Shown here one piece after another: positions 10,394 to 20,687 of a stretch of 64,000 nucleotides of DNA. Below the pieces are notes generated by a model. The model did not search any database, was not told the origin of the DNA, and saw nothing but the letters and a program-made list of their open reading frames with translations. The position numbers and the translations under genes were made by a program. Positions within the stretch are counted from its first letter, which is position 1. Each line of letters opens with the position of its first letter. Origin of the DNA: Collybiopsis luxurians FD-317 M1 (taxonomy: Eukaryota > Basidiomycota > Agaricomycetes > Agaricales > Omphalotaceae); NCBI GenBank assembly GCA_000827265.1, contig KN834761.1, positions 371,258-435,257 on the forward strand. The letters are read 5' to 3'.

Positions 10394-12880
10394 ATGCGGT
10401 CTATATCCATCGGTCTATTCGCCGGCGTCGTCTGTGCTACAGCCGTCAATGCCCACTTGGCTATCTTTACCGACGGGATGTGGTGTAAAAATGTTCGTTC
10501 GCTGTTTTTTTTTCTCGTTGGTTGCTTTCCGTTGATATCCGAATTACCGACTTGCAATAGGGCGCGGACGGGAATAACCCAAACTCTGACGATCCCGTTA
10601 CTCCGTTGTACATGCTCGAGCAGGATCAATGGTGGTGTACGCTCGCTTTTTCCTTTACCTTTTCCGTCGGGCTCAGTTCGCTGATACCCAATCTCCAAAC
10701 TAGTCCATGCCGTGAACGGCGTAAGTTTGCCATACCCATACCCGCACCTCTGTCCCCTCCTCACCTCCCTTCTCTTTTTGATAACTACCAGTGCAACAAA
10801 CAACCCCCTGCTGATGGGGAAATCCTCAACTTGTTCGTATCGCCTCGTTATCTACCCTTTTGCCCCTGGAGACGCGTCTAATCTGATTACTCTCGTTGGT
10901 GTAGACCCGCTGGACAATCCATAACCGTAGAAATCGCTGCCAACCAAGGCAAGACCAGTCTTTCGTTTGATGGGCAATATGTTAGTGCTTGGCCGGATGG
11001 TAATACTTATCCTGATAATTATGTATGTCGTTCAATTTTTGAGTTTCGTTTCCCGCCAATTGCTGATATGTTTCTTTGACCCGCTGTTACTCGTTTGTTA
11101 GAACGTACCTACTTGTATTACGTCGCCGAACAGTTAGTTTCCACGGGATGGTCCTTTGTGTTTGATGTACTCACTCAATCGCTCACTCGTAGTGCACACC
11201 GAGAACCAGACTAGGGCAGCCGGGACCGCGCTCGCTATTTCCTATGTCGTACGTCACGATCTACTTTTCATACTGTCGAGTTCTCAACGGTAGTGGGTAT
11301 CGTTTTTGCAGTCCGACATTGATCAAGTCACGCAAGATAACCTCGTCGTTTTCTCTGTAGCTTACAAGTGAGTGTATTGTTCTTCGTCCCTGTTCATCGG
11401 GGAGAGTCCTTTTCTGGTGACTGACATGCTGACGTGTGACTGTGTAGCACACCCTGGAAACTAGAAACGACGTATCAAGTACCCGCCGCTATGCCACCCT
11501 GCCCTGATGGTGGATGTATCTGTGCTGTGAGTTGCTCTGTTTCGTAACGTTCAACGTTGAACGGGCGAGTTGCTGACGTGTTTCTGTTTCTTTCACGCTT
11601 TCTAGTGGGGATGGGTAAGTTTTTTTTTGTGTAAAGGGAATATAATGTTCGCTTGCTCATGATCGTTCTTTTTTACGTCTGTTTTTGCTCGGACGATAGA
11701 TCCCTAATGGGTGAGTTTTTACGGTATTTCTTGAGTCGATAGGGTTTATCGTTAACGCTTGAAACCTTTTTTCCGTCTTCCTCCTCCTCTTTCGATATCA
11801 CCTACCCTTCCCCCCCTTCTCCCTCTTCCCCCTCCATCACTTCGTCCCCCCTCTACCTGTACCTGTACCTGTACCTGTACCTCCCTCCCACCTCTAGCTG
11901 CGGCCAAGCCAACATGTACCACGAAGCCATCCGCTGCAACGTCACCGGCTCGACCTCCTCCACCCCCGTCGGCACGCCCCAACCTCCCGTCTGGTGTGAA
12001 GATGATCAGAGTCAGTGTGTACAGGGGCCGAAACAGATGTTGTATTGGCACCAGGCGAGCGGGAATAATATTGAAGTGGATGGGTATGATTTGGTGGGGG
12101 AGAGGAAGAGTCCGGGGTATAATGCAAAGTGTGGGTTTGCTGATGGTGAGTGTGGGTTTCTTTTTGGGGGTTGTGGGGTTGTGGTTTGTGGGGGTGGGTT
12201 GGGATGGGTCGGGTCGGTTCGGAGGGGCGCAGGGTTCCTTTTTTAAATCATTTTTGGGGGAATGTGTGTTTGATGCTGATGCTTCGTTGTTGATAGGTGC
12301 ACAGAATGATATTTTCACTGGATCTGGTTCATCGACTTCCTCGTCTTCATCGAGCTCCTCGTCGAGCTCCTCATCCTCATCCTCTTCGAGTTCATCTAGC
12401 TCGAGTTCATCCTCCTCATCCTCCTCTTCCTCGTCGTCTTCTAGCGGCACGGAGTACGTCGCTTCCGATTCCAACTCCGACTCCAGCTCGTCTGCCCAGG
12501 CGGACTCGGGTTCCTCCTCTTCTTCCTCTGCGGCGTACACCCCTACGGACGCTTCTACCCCAACTGCCACCTCATCCGCCACTGAAACCCAAAGCCAGAG
12601 CGACGCTTCCACACCGACTGCTGCTGCTGCTGATTCCAACTCCAACTCCAACTCCAACTCCAACTCGGATGCGAACGCGGACGCAGTAAGCGCCACCGCT
12701 ACCACCACCGCTACCTCATCCGCTACGTCCGCGTCTGGCTCTGGCTCGTCTGGTTCTGGACGGAAATGTAAACGCAGAGTGAATGAGAAGAGGGATGAGC
12801 CGATGATTATGCATCATCGAGCTGCGTATGTTCATGCTCAGCATCGGAAGACGATGAAGAGGAGGCAGGAGGGTTTTTAG
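10394..12880 (+). CDS. AA14 lytic polysaccharide monooxygenase, secreted, with Ser-rich tail (473 aa)
   Basis: Thirteen exons splice in frame to 473 aa: 10394-10492, 10561-10636, 10704-10720, 10792-10832, 10905-11022, 11102-11132, 11193-11245, 11312-11367, 11448-11526, 11606-11614, 11700-11710, 11898-12145, 12297-12880. A signal peptide (1-20, ending AVNA) exposes His21 as the mature N-terminus, as LPMO copper binding requires. By family comparison the second copper His is probably H129 (MHTENQT) and the axial Tyr Y204 (NMYHEAIRC). The family block GPKQMLYWHQASGNNIEV is present. From about residue 285 comes a poly-Ser/Thr linker, and the end is strongly basic (RKCKRRVNEKR). AA14 enzymes are known to oxidatively cleave xylan-coated cellulose during wood decay. 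The microexons of 9 and 11 nt encode WGW and IPN(G). Confidence 0.88.
11855..11883. repeat. hexanucleotide tandem repeat in an AA14 intron
   Basis: About five copies of the unit CTGTAC/TACCTG lie in the pyrimidine-rich intron before the twelfth AA14 exon, just upstream of the acceptor. It is a simple repeat, probably length-variable. Confidence 0.8.
12320..12445 (+). repeat. coding TCN (Ser) microsatellite in the AA14 tail
   Basis: An almost pure run of Ser codons (TCC, TCG, TCA, TCT, AGC mixed) encodes a low-complexity linker. The antisense frame gives an artificial acidic open frame. The duplicated copy at 19190-19305 has a different repeat number, so the tract is expanding and contracting. 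Confidence 0.8.
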
Positions 12881-14121
12881 GGTGGGATTGAGATGACTAT
12901 GAGGACGAGAACGGGACCCCCTTCAGCTGGGGTAGGTTGGGTTCCCTCCACGGCGTTCCACAGATGATGTCGGTGACTTGATGACTGATGGTGATGGTGT
13001 TGACGATGTTCCTCTTCCTGGTGCGCCTGTGCGTGTACTGCCAGAGTGTGTCCCTCGCCCATCGAGCGTGGCGTAACGCGGCACATTGCACGTTATGTTC
13101 ACGGAAATGAAAAAATCTCGAAAAAAATGATTCCGCTCGTTTTGACAAACAAGATACCCCTTCTCCTCCCAGCCGCCCCTTTCCGTCTCTAGTTTTGCCG
13201 GTTCGGTGGTTCCGGTTTTTACTCAAAGTCAAATCACATATCTATGCGATGGTTTTCGATCATCCTTGTTTTCTTTTCCTTTTCTTTCTCCGGTTCTCGG
13301 TTCTGGTACTTGTTTTAACTGTCGACTTTTGCGCTGGTCCTCGTGCTTGTGCTCGTGCATGTGCATGGTGCGCTTGGTTTTCCTCTTTCTTCGCTTTCTT
13401 TGCTTTTTTTTTCGGCTGTGCTGGAATTCAGAAACGTAACGGGGCCTCTTCTCAGCTTTTTGCGCTGCTTTGTATCGTTTTCCGTGTTTTGATGGGGGTC
13501 TCGATGGCCTTTTTTTCGGTATCAGTATCATCAGTAGGTCAAGTACTTGTTAGGTTAGGTGGTGTACCTGAGGGCTGAAGCTAATGTTTGATACTGACGC
13601 TGAAGCTAAAGGTTTGGTTTGGTTTGATGTGGAAGGGAAGCGTACATATATCCATAGTACATACATACTCTATCTAAGTAGACACAGAATATACGTGTTA
13701 CGTGTATATACCATGATCTACCTCGAGTTGAGTGATCAGTGACTGGTGATTCGGGGGATTGTTGGAGTTGGACTCGGAGTACGTTCGATTTTTTTAAGTG
13801 ATTTTGTCTTACGGGGCGAGGAGAATCATAAAGGGAGAAGTTGGGTTAAAGGAAGTAACTGACCTGGAAATGCTTATAAGGGGCATTCAACGCATCAACG
13901 CAAGGTTGCATTAAGTGTTATGGCTGACTTGAGCGTGTACATACCCGATTTCTCCTTTCGTTCTATCTGGACGAGTATAAACCAAATAGTCCATACGTGA
14001 ATGGAGCAAAACACACATACATGATGACAAAACCGTGGTCCGAACGCGAACGGCGTGAGCGTGTTGACTGAGCAACTCCTCACAGGATCTCGAAATTCCT
14101 TTCGTTCTTACCACCATCACG
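12881..14121. other. AA14 3' flank and METTL16-copy-1 upstream region
   Basis: This non-coding segment is the reference for a spacer that recurs, whole or in pieces, at 19762-20690, 23431-23716, 30960-32290, 32455-33477 and 35720-36090. It should contain the AA14 3' UTR and the METTL16-like promoter. Lys/Arg-rich antisense frames near 13229-13531 are low-complexity shadows. Confidence 0.6.
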
Positions 14122-15890
14122 ATGCACCCACGAAATATCTACCGCGAAGGGATCGATTTTGTTTCGCTTTCAAACGATTTTCTGCCATTGAACAAGTATT
14201 AAGTGTACGACAGCCAAATTCGCAGACAGCTCAGTTGAGTCATTGTAGCCTAGTACACATAATACAATTGCCTTCAAGAACCAGGACGCTCAAAAGTGCC
14301 TTAATTCAAAGGGGAAATCGAACAATAACTTATCTAGTCAATGCAGATGCTTGACCGAAGCTTTACTCTATCGTGACTTTGGGTTAAAAATCCAGCTTCC
14401 TTCTGACAGACTTTGCCCTCCTGTACGTGCTGAAGCGGATTCTTTCTTTCGTTCTTCTTCAGCTCTTTGATGCTAATTTAGGTCCCAAATGGGTTCTTTA
14501 AATTGTTTGGGAGACTCTTCGTTGCTCTAAGGATGTTTCAGGCTCAACTAAGTTCTTTGGATTCAAGACATTGTTCCCGTTTTCTCGAAGAGGACAATCC
14601 GCTGGCTCTTCATGGAATTAATAGGTACGGTCATGACTGATGATTCTCTTCTACCGCTGACGGTTCCATAGCGGTACAGGCGCGTCTGCAATCTATTTGT
14701 TACTCGGTTGTGCAATAGGGAAATCATGGAATTTTGTGGCGTCTGGTACATTTATATATAGTTAGATCTTTTCCATGGGTCTTTAATATCTCCGAGTAGA
14801 AATAGGCCCTAACTCCTTCGGCCACGCTCGAGGAATATATCAGCCAATCATCTTAATGAGCGGATTCAGCTCGTTCAGCCTAATCCAGCATTTCCAGTCC
14901 CCGCTCCCTTATTCCTTGCTGAGGAAGCGACCTGGGTTTCTCCCAACTTTCTTTCAGTAAAATTCGTCTGTTTATTTTCCCCAGCTTCGAATTCAACATG
15001 TGTAATTCTCCGTTCTACAGCAATTTTTAAAACCTAGCCTGATCAGCTGAGGTGAAGCAGCTCGGTCCTAAAGCTTGCATATGCCTAATTCTGTATCTAC
15101 GTAGGTTTATTGCTGATCAGGTGGTCGTGCTTAGGTTTGTACTGGCACAGAAGTCGAGATGATCACCCCGGGGCGACGAATCACCTTTTGTTGGGAAGAT
15201 GGCCGAGGGAATTGGAAGACTCGGCAGATTTGAAGGTACGAAGCTCGATGTGCTTCTCAGATCGAGAACCACATCGTTACTGAGTTTGTTCAAAGTCAGA
15301 CGCGTCGGTGGGCTATAGGCTGGTTTTTTTGATACACGATTATGGGATAAAAGAGCTTGACATGTCATATGTGGCGATTGGTTAATCTAAGGATCAGAGT
15401 ATCTCTCCAAACCTAGTCTTTGCAAGATGCTTACCCGGCCACAATGGTGTCGTATCGCCAGTCTCCTTCACTTCGAAGTCCGCACTTGCCGACACCCTTT
15501 CCAATGTTTTATCATCCTACTCGCATCAGAGGGCAACCAACCGTGATATAGGAGATGAGCTGATGGACATTGATGGTGAAGCTGTTTTGAAATTTGTTGT
15601 GTCCGCTCAGCGCGACACCCAGTTTCGGAGTGCACGTCGACGCCAGAGAAACGAGGATTTGGTTATGGGCCTGATCGGTCCTCCGGCTGCGTCTTTCATC
15701 TCATCCATGCCCTTTGAAGACCCTCGCACGATAACTTCTGTTTGCATCACGGATTCTTAGCTACCGCTGCCAATTTTGGAAGCCGTCAGCAACCGGGATT
15801 ACTTGTTACATTTTATTGGGGGAATGGTTGGGATCGAAATCTGTTTGATACCTTTGTATTAGTCATGTCAGCCGAAAGGTCTTATAATTA
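14122..15890 (+). pseudogene. METTL16-like RNA methyltransferase pseudogene, copy 1
   Basis: The start [10 protein letters not shown] and most exons align with the intact gene at 33478. Breaks seen: the first 5' splice site reads TTAAGT where copies 2 and 4 have GTAAGT. One base is missing in exon 2 (TAG-TACACAT). The donor before the catalytic exon is CT. The catalytic motif is NSPF instead of NPPF. A deletion removes the WYTSMLGK exon. A TAG replaces CAG near the C-terminus, followed by a one-base loss. It lies between the AA14 gene and a seven-TM gene. Confidence 0.85.
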
Positions 15891-16417
15891 TCTGACCTAT
15901 AGTGGCGTCCTTACTTCAGTCGTGCCTTCGTCGCAGTTCTCTGATTCGTCGTTTCTTTTGCTCACTAAAGCTGGATTGTACGGATTATGAAGCAAATTTG
16001 GGAGTCAAACGCATCTACTGTCACCTTGGCAGATAGAACACAATGATGGTCCTTTCAGCGCCCCGCTCATGACAGATCGGGGATGGAGCAAGGAAGCTTA
16101 GCCGCAGTAAATATTTCGAACAGAGTTTGGATGCAAGGGAAGCCGAAATCAATTGGGAACTACAGGTAGTTTACTCAAAGCTCAGCAGTAGCAGATTCAA
16201 CCAATATAAAGCGAAGAGCTGAGTTCATTGACAATGTACCGTGAATTACGCGGTCAACTGTGGCAGAACAGGGAGGGTCAACGCGAGATCAGTAAGTATC
16301 CAATCTATACCCGTCAATTTTCCCGTGCCGTTGGCGCTGGCCTTATATTAAATCAACAAGTCGCCCAAGGCTCTCGTCCTTCTTTCTCTCCTTCTAGCTC
16401 TAGCACAAGCTGTAAAT

Positions 16418-17741
16418 ATGGCAACCGACAGCGTGGATCTCTCTCAGCTAGGAAATGATACAACAATTGAAGTTTATCAAAATATAATTAGATTTATTCT
16501 TTTCGGTTTGTAATATCTATTGGATAATCAAGTATAGGATTGCTGACTGAAGCCTTATAGGTTTCTACCTTGGAGTCTCAGGATTAGCCCTCTATCTCCT
16601 CATGTGAGGATCGTACCTTAATCTAAATCCAGCTTTGAACATCCTTTGTGCAGCCAGAGAGGGCTGGATAAACGCCCTCGACAGATTGCTTTCATCATGC
16701 AATTATGTCTCCTTTTTAATAACACTGTTAACTTTGCCAGCCACGTGGGGCTCATAGTAACCTACATGAATGTGGTCTTCTTTCAATTGGATCTTGCCGG
16801 CGTCCCACCATTAGCTTATGTTATTATCACTAATTGGTGCATTAGTTTTAATGTGCGTAACGGTTACCTACTCTCAGAAACTTGGACTATTCCATCTTTA
16901 TGATGACCCCGACAGCTCATACTTGGAGATCTGTTGGTTATCTGGAGAGCTTGGGCAGTATGGCATGGAAGTAAAAATGTCCAAAAATTCCTGATCGCCT
17001 TAGCAATTTGCAATACAGGTAGACAAATGCTCATATGATCAATGGAATTGGCTAACTCATATTGCTCAACTTGTTCAAAAGTCATAATACTTTTATCTCT
17101 CTTTATCCTTCCCATCACTGTGACTCCTAGTCAAGCAGTTCAATGCCAACTACAATTTGTGGATACCAGTTTCCTGCTAATTTCTCTCATATCGAACATT
17201 CTGGCCACGTCAGCAGTTGCATATAGAGTATTGTCAATGTAAGCATTTTGATGCAATTTGTAAATAGACAACTACTCGAAAGTTAATGCATACTGCTCTA
17301 GCACAAATGCACCCAGACAGGAATATCAGAACAGACCTGACAGATCCCAAGCGCAAAAGATACTCTGGTTTGTGGTGGAATCTGGGGTGATATTTTGCAT
17401 TCTTCAGGTTTTTGTTTTATTCCTGCTTTTGAATAACCTCCCATCATTTTCTGCTTATTCTTTAGGCTACATATTATGCAGTTAACTTTGCGGTTGACTT
17501 ATGCAACACTCAAATCTCTAGTTCCTCCCATTTGATCCAAGCAGTTGACATTATTAACCCTTTGGTTACCACGATTTTGGTGAGTTATAGCTTTCCTACA
17601 TCATCACCTTCAAAGATTGAACCACATATTCCAGCCATGTTATTCTGCTTTAATTCACATAGTAACTTATTTGATTGGGAAATCAGAATGATATATGTTA
17701 TAGACTCATATTATGTTACTTTTTCTCAGGACAAAAATATT
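16418..17741 (+). CDS. fungal seven-TM-like membrane protein (multi-exon)
   Basis: Starts MATDSVDLSQLGND at 16418, then membrane segment 1 (IIRFILFG / FYLGVSGLALYLL across an intron), RPRQIAFIMQLCLLFNN, a DLLVIWRAWAVWHG block, and a late helix YYAVNFAVDLCN ending at a GTGAGT near 17580. It is closely similar to the copy at 25564 and less so to 48271. It follows METTL16 copy 1 by about 0.5 kb. The terminal exon is uncertain. Possibly functional; no break was seen in the exons I read. Confidence 0.55.
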
Positions 17742-17769
17742 TAATCTTGCTTCGTCATCCTACCGCACA

Positions 17770-18091
17770 CCTCAAGCTATGAGATGTGGCGGCAGCAGCA
17801 GAATTTGCCAGCTCCCACAACCTCACCCATGATCACTTTCTTTGGAGGCATCCAGGCGCATCCTAAGGGAGACTTCCATTGAGATGCAATCCTATAATAT
17901 CTCTTCCCAATAGATGGCTTTTGCCTGACCTTCATCTGCCAGGTTCTGGTCGTGGATCTCCTGAACACTATGGAGGGTTAGCTTTGACTGAACTGGCTTG
18001 TCTCCCGTAACCAACTGGACCACCTTTCCCACAGTCCATGTTAGTTCTTTGCCGTTGGACCCGTTGTATGGCCGAAACAAGAGTTCATCCT
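17770..18091 (-). pseudogene. apyrase (GDA1/CD39) 3'-end fragment
   Basis: The minus strand encodes the C-terminal apyrase stretch seen at 50760-51010: RPYNGxNGKxLTWTxGK, then QSKLTL, and at the end GCAWMPPKKVI. Everything upstream of that is missing because a TIR-type element begins at 18092. A fragment left by duplication. Confidence 0.7.
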
Positions 18092-18440
18092 TGTGAGGCT
18101 CTAACCTATTATATCATTATTAATCAAAGCCTGTAATTAATAGTAATAAGTTTTTAATATATTGATAACATATTCAAATAGATGATTGATTATATTTTCT
18201 GGCTGTGTTCATGTCTTTGGCTTACAGTACTTCTATTGTCTTCTGTAAGATATAGGAGGTTGCTCCAGATGCAACTTTGTTCAGGCAGAGGTTAGGTTCG
18301 GCACACATTGGATCCATTTGACATCCAGTCTAAGTTGCTACTAGTATGAGTAATGGCATCATGTGATATGAAGGGTTAGGGTGAAAGAATTGGAAAGCAA
18401 TGAATGAACAAGTTCACATCACTGCACACAAATTACAAGT
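18092..18440. mobile_element. truncated copy of the 752-bp TIR element
   Basis: Begins GTGAGGCT and aligns, with scattered differences, to the first 350 bp of the element at 28334-29085, inserted at the same apyrase position. It loses similarity near 18440, so this copy is 3'-truncated. Confidence 0.65.
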
Positions 18441-18985
18441 CTGGAATGAAATGGAGGATCATCCTTATGAGCACTTTGACCACTCTCATAATTTTCCCAT
18501 GGTCCCCATTATACTCACTTTTTGTCCCCATATATAGACCTGTCACTTCTCTTGTGATCTCTGTTATCTGTGTGACCTTCTGTACTTCCATGTCACTGCC
18601 CGCTCTGCACTTCCATCTCTCCCATCCAGCAATCTCATCTCCTCTGGCTTTGCTCTTTCTCTAATTATGCCTGATTCTACATTTTTCTAATCTTTACCTT
18701 GCTACAGTCAGTCTTCTGCCCACTTTCAGTTGCTATCGTCCATCTCATGTTTCCTCCTTTATATCTCTGTGGGATGCTTATTAGTTGTGCAAGTTGTGTA
18801 AGGGTTCTTTCACTGTTTGATTTACTTGTAAAATCTGCTTTTTGTGTGCCTTTTTTTTTTTTTTCCCCTTTCCCCTTCCTCATTTTTTTCTGCTTTCGTG
18901 GTCATCATTACTCTTTAGCACTCCATCTGTCTATTCAGCTTCTTTTTCATCTTTTACCTCATTATCTCTTGACTGTTCAAATTTT
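18441..18985. other. unassigned AT-rich segment
   Basis: Short frames only, pyrimidine-rich, with a T run near 18850. It joins the truncated TIR element to the duplicated AA14 3' end. Nothing recognised. Confidence 0.4.
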
Positions 18986-19761
18986 TAAGAATGTGTTTAA
19001 CGGGGTTGTGGTTTTTGGGGTTGGGTCGTTGGTGGTTTTTGTTGGTTGGGTTGGGGGAGGTTTGGCGGAGGTTCGGAGGAGCAGGGGGAGCGCGGGGTTC
19101 CTTTTTTAGATTATTTTGGGGGGAATGTGTGTTTGATGTTGATGCTTCGTTGTTGATAGGTGCACAGAATGATATTTTCACTGGATCTGGTTCATCGACT
19201 TCGTCCTCGTCTTCGTCCTCCTCGAGTTCATCTAGCTCGAGTTCGAGCTCCAGCTCATCCTCTTCATCCTCCTCCTCCTCTTCTTCTTCCTCGTCGTCTT
19301 CTAGCGGCACAGAGTACGTCGCTTCCGATTCCAACTCCGACTCCAGCTCGTCTGCCCAGGCGGACTCGGGTTCGTCCTCTTCTTCCTCCGCGGCTTACAC
19401 CCCTACGGACGCTTCTACCCCAACTGCCACATCATCCGCCACTGAAACCCAAAGCCAAGGCGACGCTTCCACACCGACCCAAAGCCAGGGTGACGCTTCC
19501 ACACCGACTGTTGCTGCTGATTCCGACTCCAACTCCAACTCCAACTCGGATTCGAACGCGGACGTGGTAAGCGCCACCGCTACCACCACCGCTACCTCAT
19601 CCGCCTCGTCCGCGTCTGGCTCTGGCTCGTCTGGTTCTGGACGGAAATGCAAACGCAGAGTGAATGAGAAGAGGGATGAGCCGATGATTATGCATCATCG
19701 AGCTGCGTATGCTCATGCTCAGCATCGGAAGACGATGAAGAGGAGACAGGAGGGTTTTTAG
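18986..19761 (+). pseudogene. AA14 LPMO 3' fragment (last intron half and last exon)
   Basis: Duplicates the AA14 gene from inside its last intron to its stop. The last exon (about 19162-19761) keeps the GAQNDIFTGSGSS start, the Ser-rich linker with altered repeat counts, and the basic end RKCKRRVNEKR ... QEGF. No catalytic domain or promoter is present, so it cannot make an LPMO. The exon is still open, so this is a recent duplication. Confidence 0.9.
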
Positions 19762-20687
19762 GGTGGGATTGAGATGACTATGGGGACGAGAACGGGACCC
19801 CCTTCAGCTGGGGTAGGTTGGGTTCCCTCCACGGCGTTCCACAGATGATGTCGGTGACTTGATGACTGATGGTGATGGTGTTGACGATGTTCCTCTTCCT
19901 AGTGCGCCTGTGCGTGTGCTGCCTGTGTGTGTACCTCGCCCACTGAGCGTGGCGTAGCGCGGCACATTGCACGTTATCTTCACGGAAATAAAAAAAAAAT
20001 CTCTCGAAAAAATGATTCCACTCGTTTTGATAAACAAGATACCCCCTCTCCTCCTCCCAGCCGCCCCTTTCCGTCTCTAGTTTTGCCGGTTCGGTGGTTC
20101 CGTTTTTCCTCAAAGTCAAATCACATATCTATGCGATGATTTTCGATCATCCTTGTTTTCTTTCCTTTTCTTTCTCCGGTTCTCGGTTTTGGTACTTGTT
20201 CTAACTGTCGACTTTTGCGCTGGTCCTCATGCTCGTGCTCGTGCATGTGCATAGTGCGCTTGGTTTTCCTCTTTCCTCGCTTTCTTCGCTTTTTTTTTTT
20301 TCGGCTGTGCTGGAATTCAGAAACGTAACGGGGCCTCTTCTCAGCTTTTTGCGCTGCTTTGTATCGTTTTCCGTGTTCTGATGGGGGTCTCGATGGCCTT
20401 TTTTTCGGTATCAGTATCATCAGTAGGTCGAGTACTTGTTAGGTTAGGTGGTGTACCTGAGAGCTGAAGCTAATGTTTGATACTGACGCTGAGGCTAAAG
20501 GTTTGGGTTGATGTGGAAGGAAGCGTACATATATCCATAGTACATACATACTCTATCTAAGTATACAGAATATACGTGTTACGTGTGTATACCATGATCT
20601 ACCTCGAGTTGAGTGATCAGTGACTGGTGATTCGGGGGATTGTTGGAGTAGGACTCTAAGTACGTTTAATTTTTTTAAGTGATTTTG
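19762..20687. repeat. duplicated AA14 downstream spacer
   Basis: Nearly identical to 12881-13800, including the GTATCAGTATCATCAGTAGG block. It ends where a deletion joins the spacer to the middle of METTL16 exon 1. Confidence 0.85.

Noticed and set aside
11752..12708. Long acidic open frame antisense to the AA14 tail (about 318 codons)
   Set aside because: It is the mirror of the Ser-codon microsatellite and crosses AA14 introns. Sense splicing explains the region.
13229..13531. Lys/Arg-rich antisense frame, repeated at 20121-20420
   Set aside because: Arises from a pyrimidine-rich non-coding spacer. It is conserved only because the spacer is duplicated.
18954..19334. Acidic antisense frame in the AA14 tail duplicate
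   Set aside because: Same low-complexity shadow as in the parent gene.
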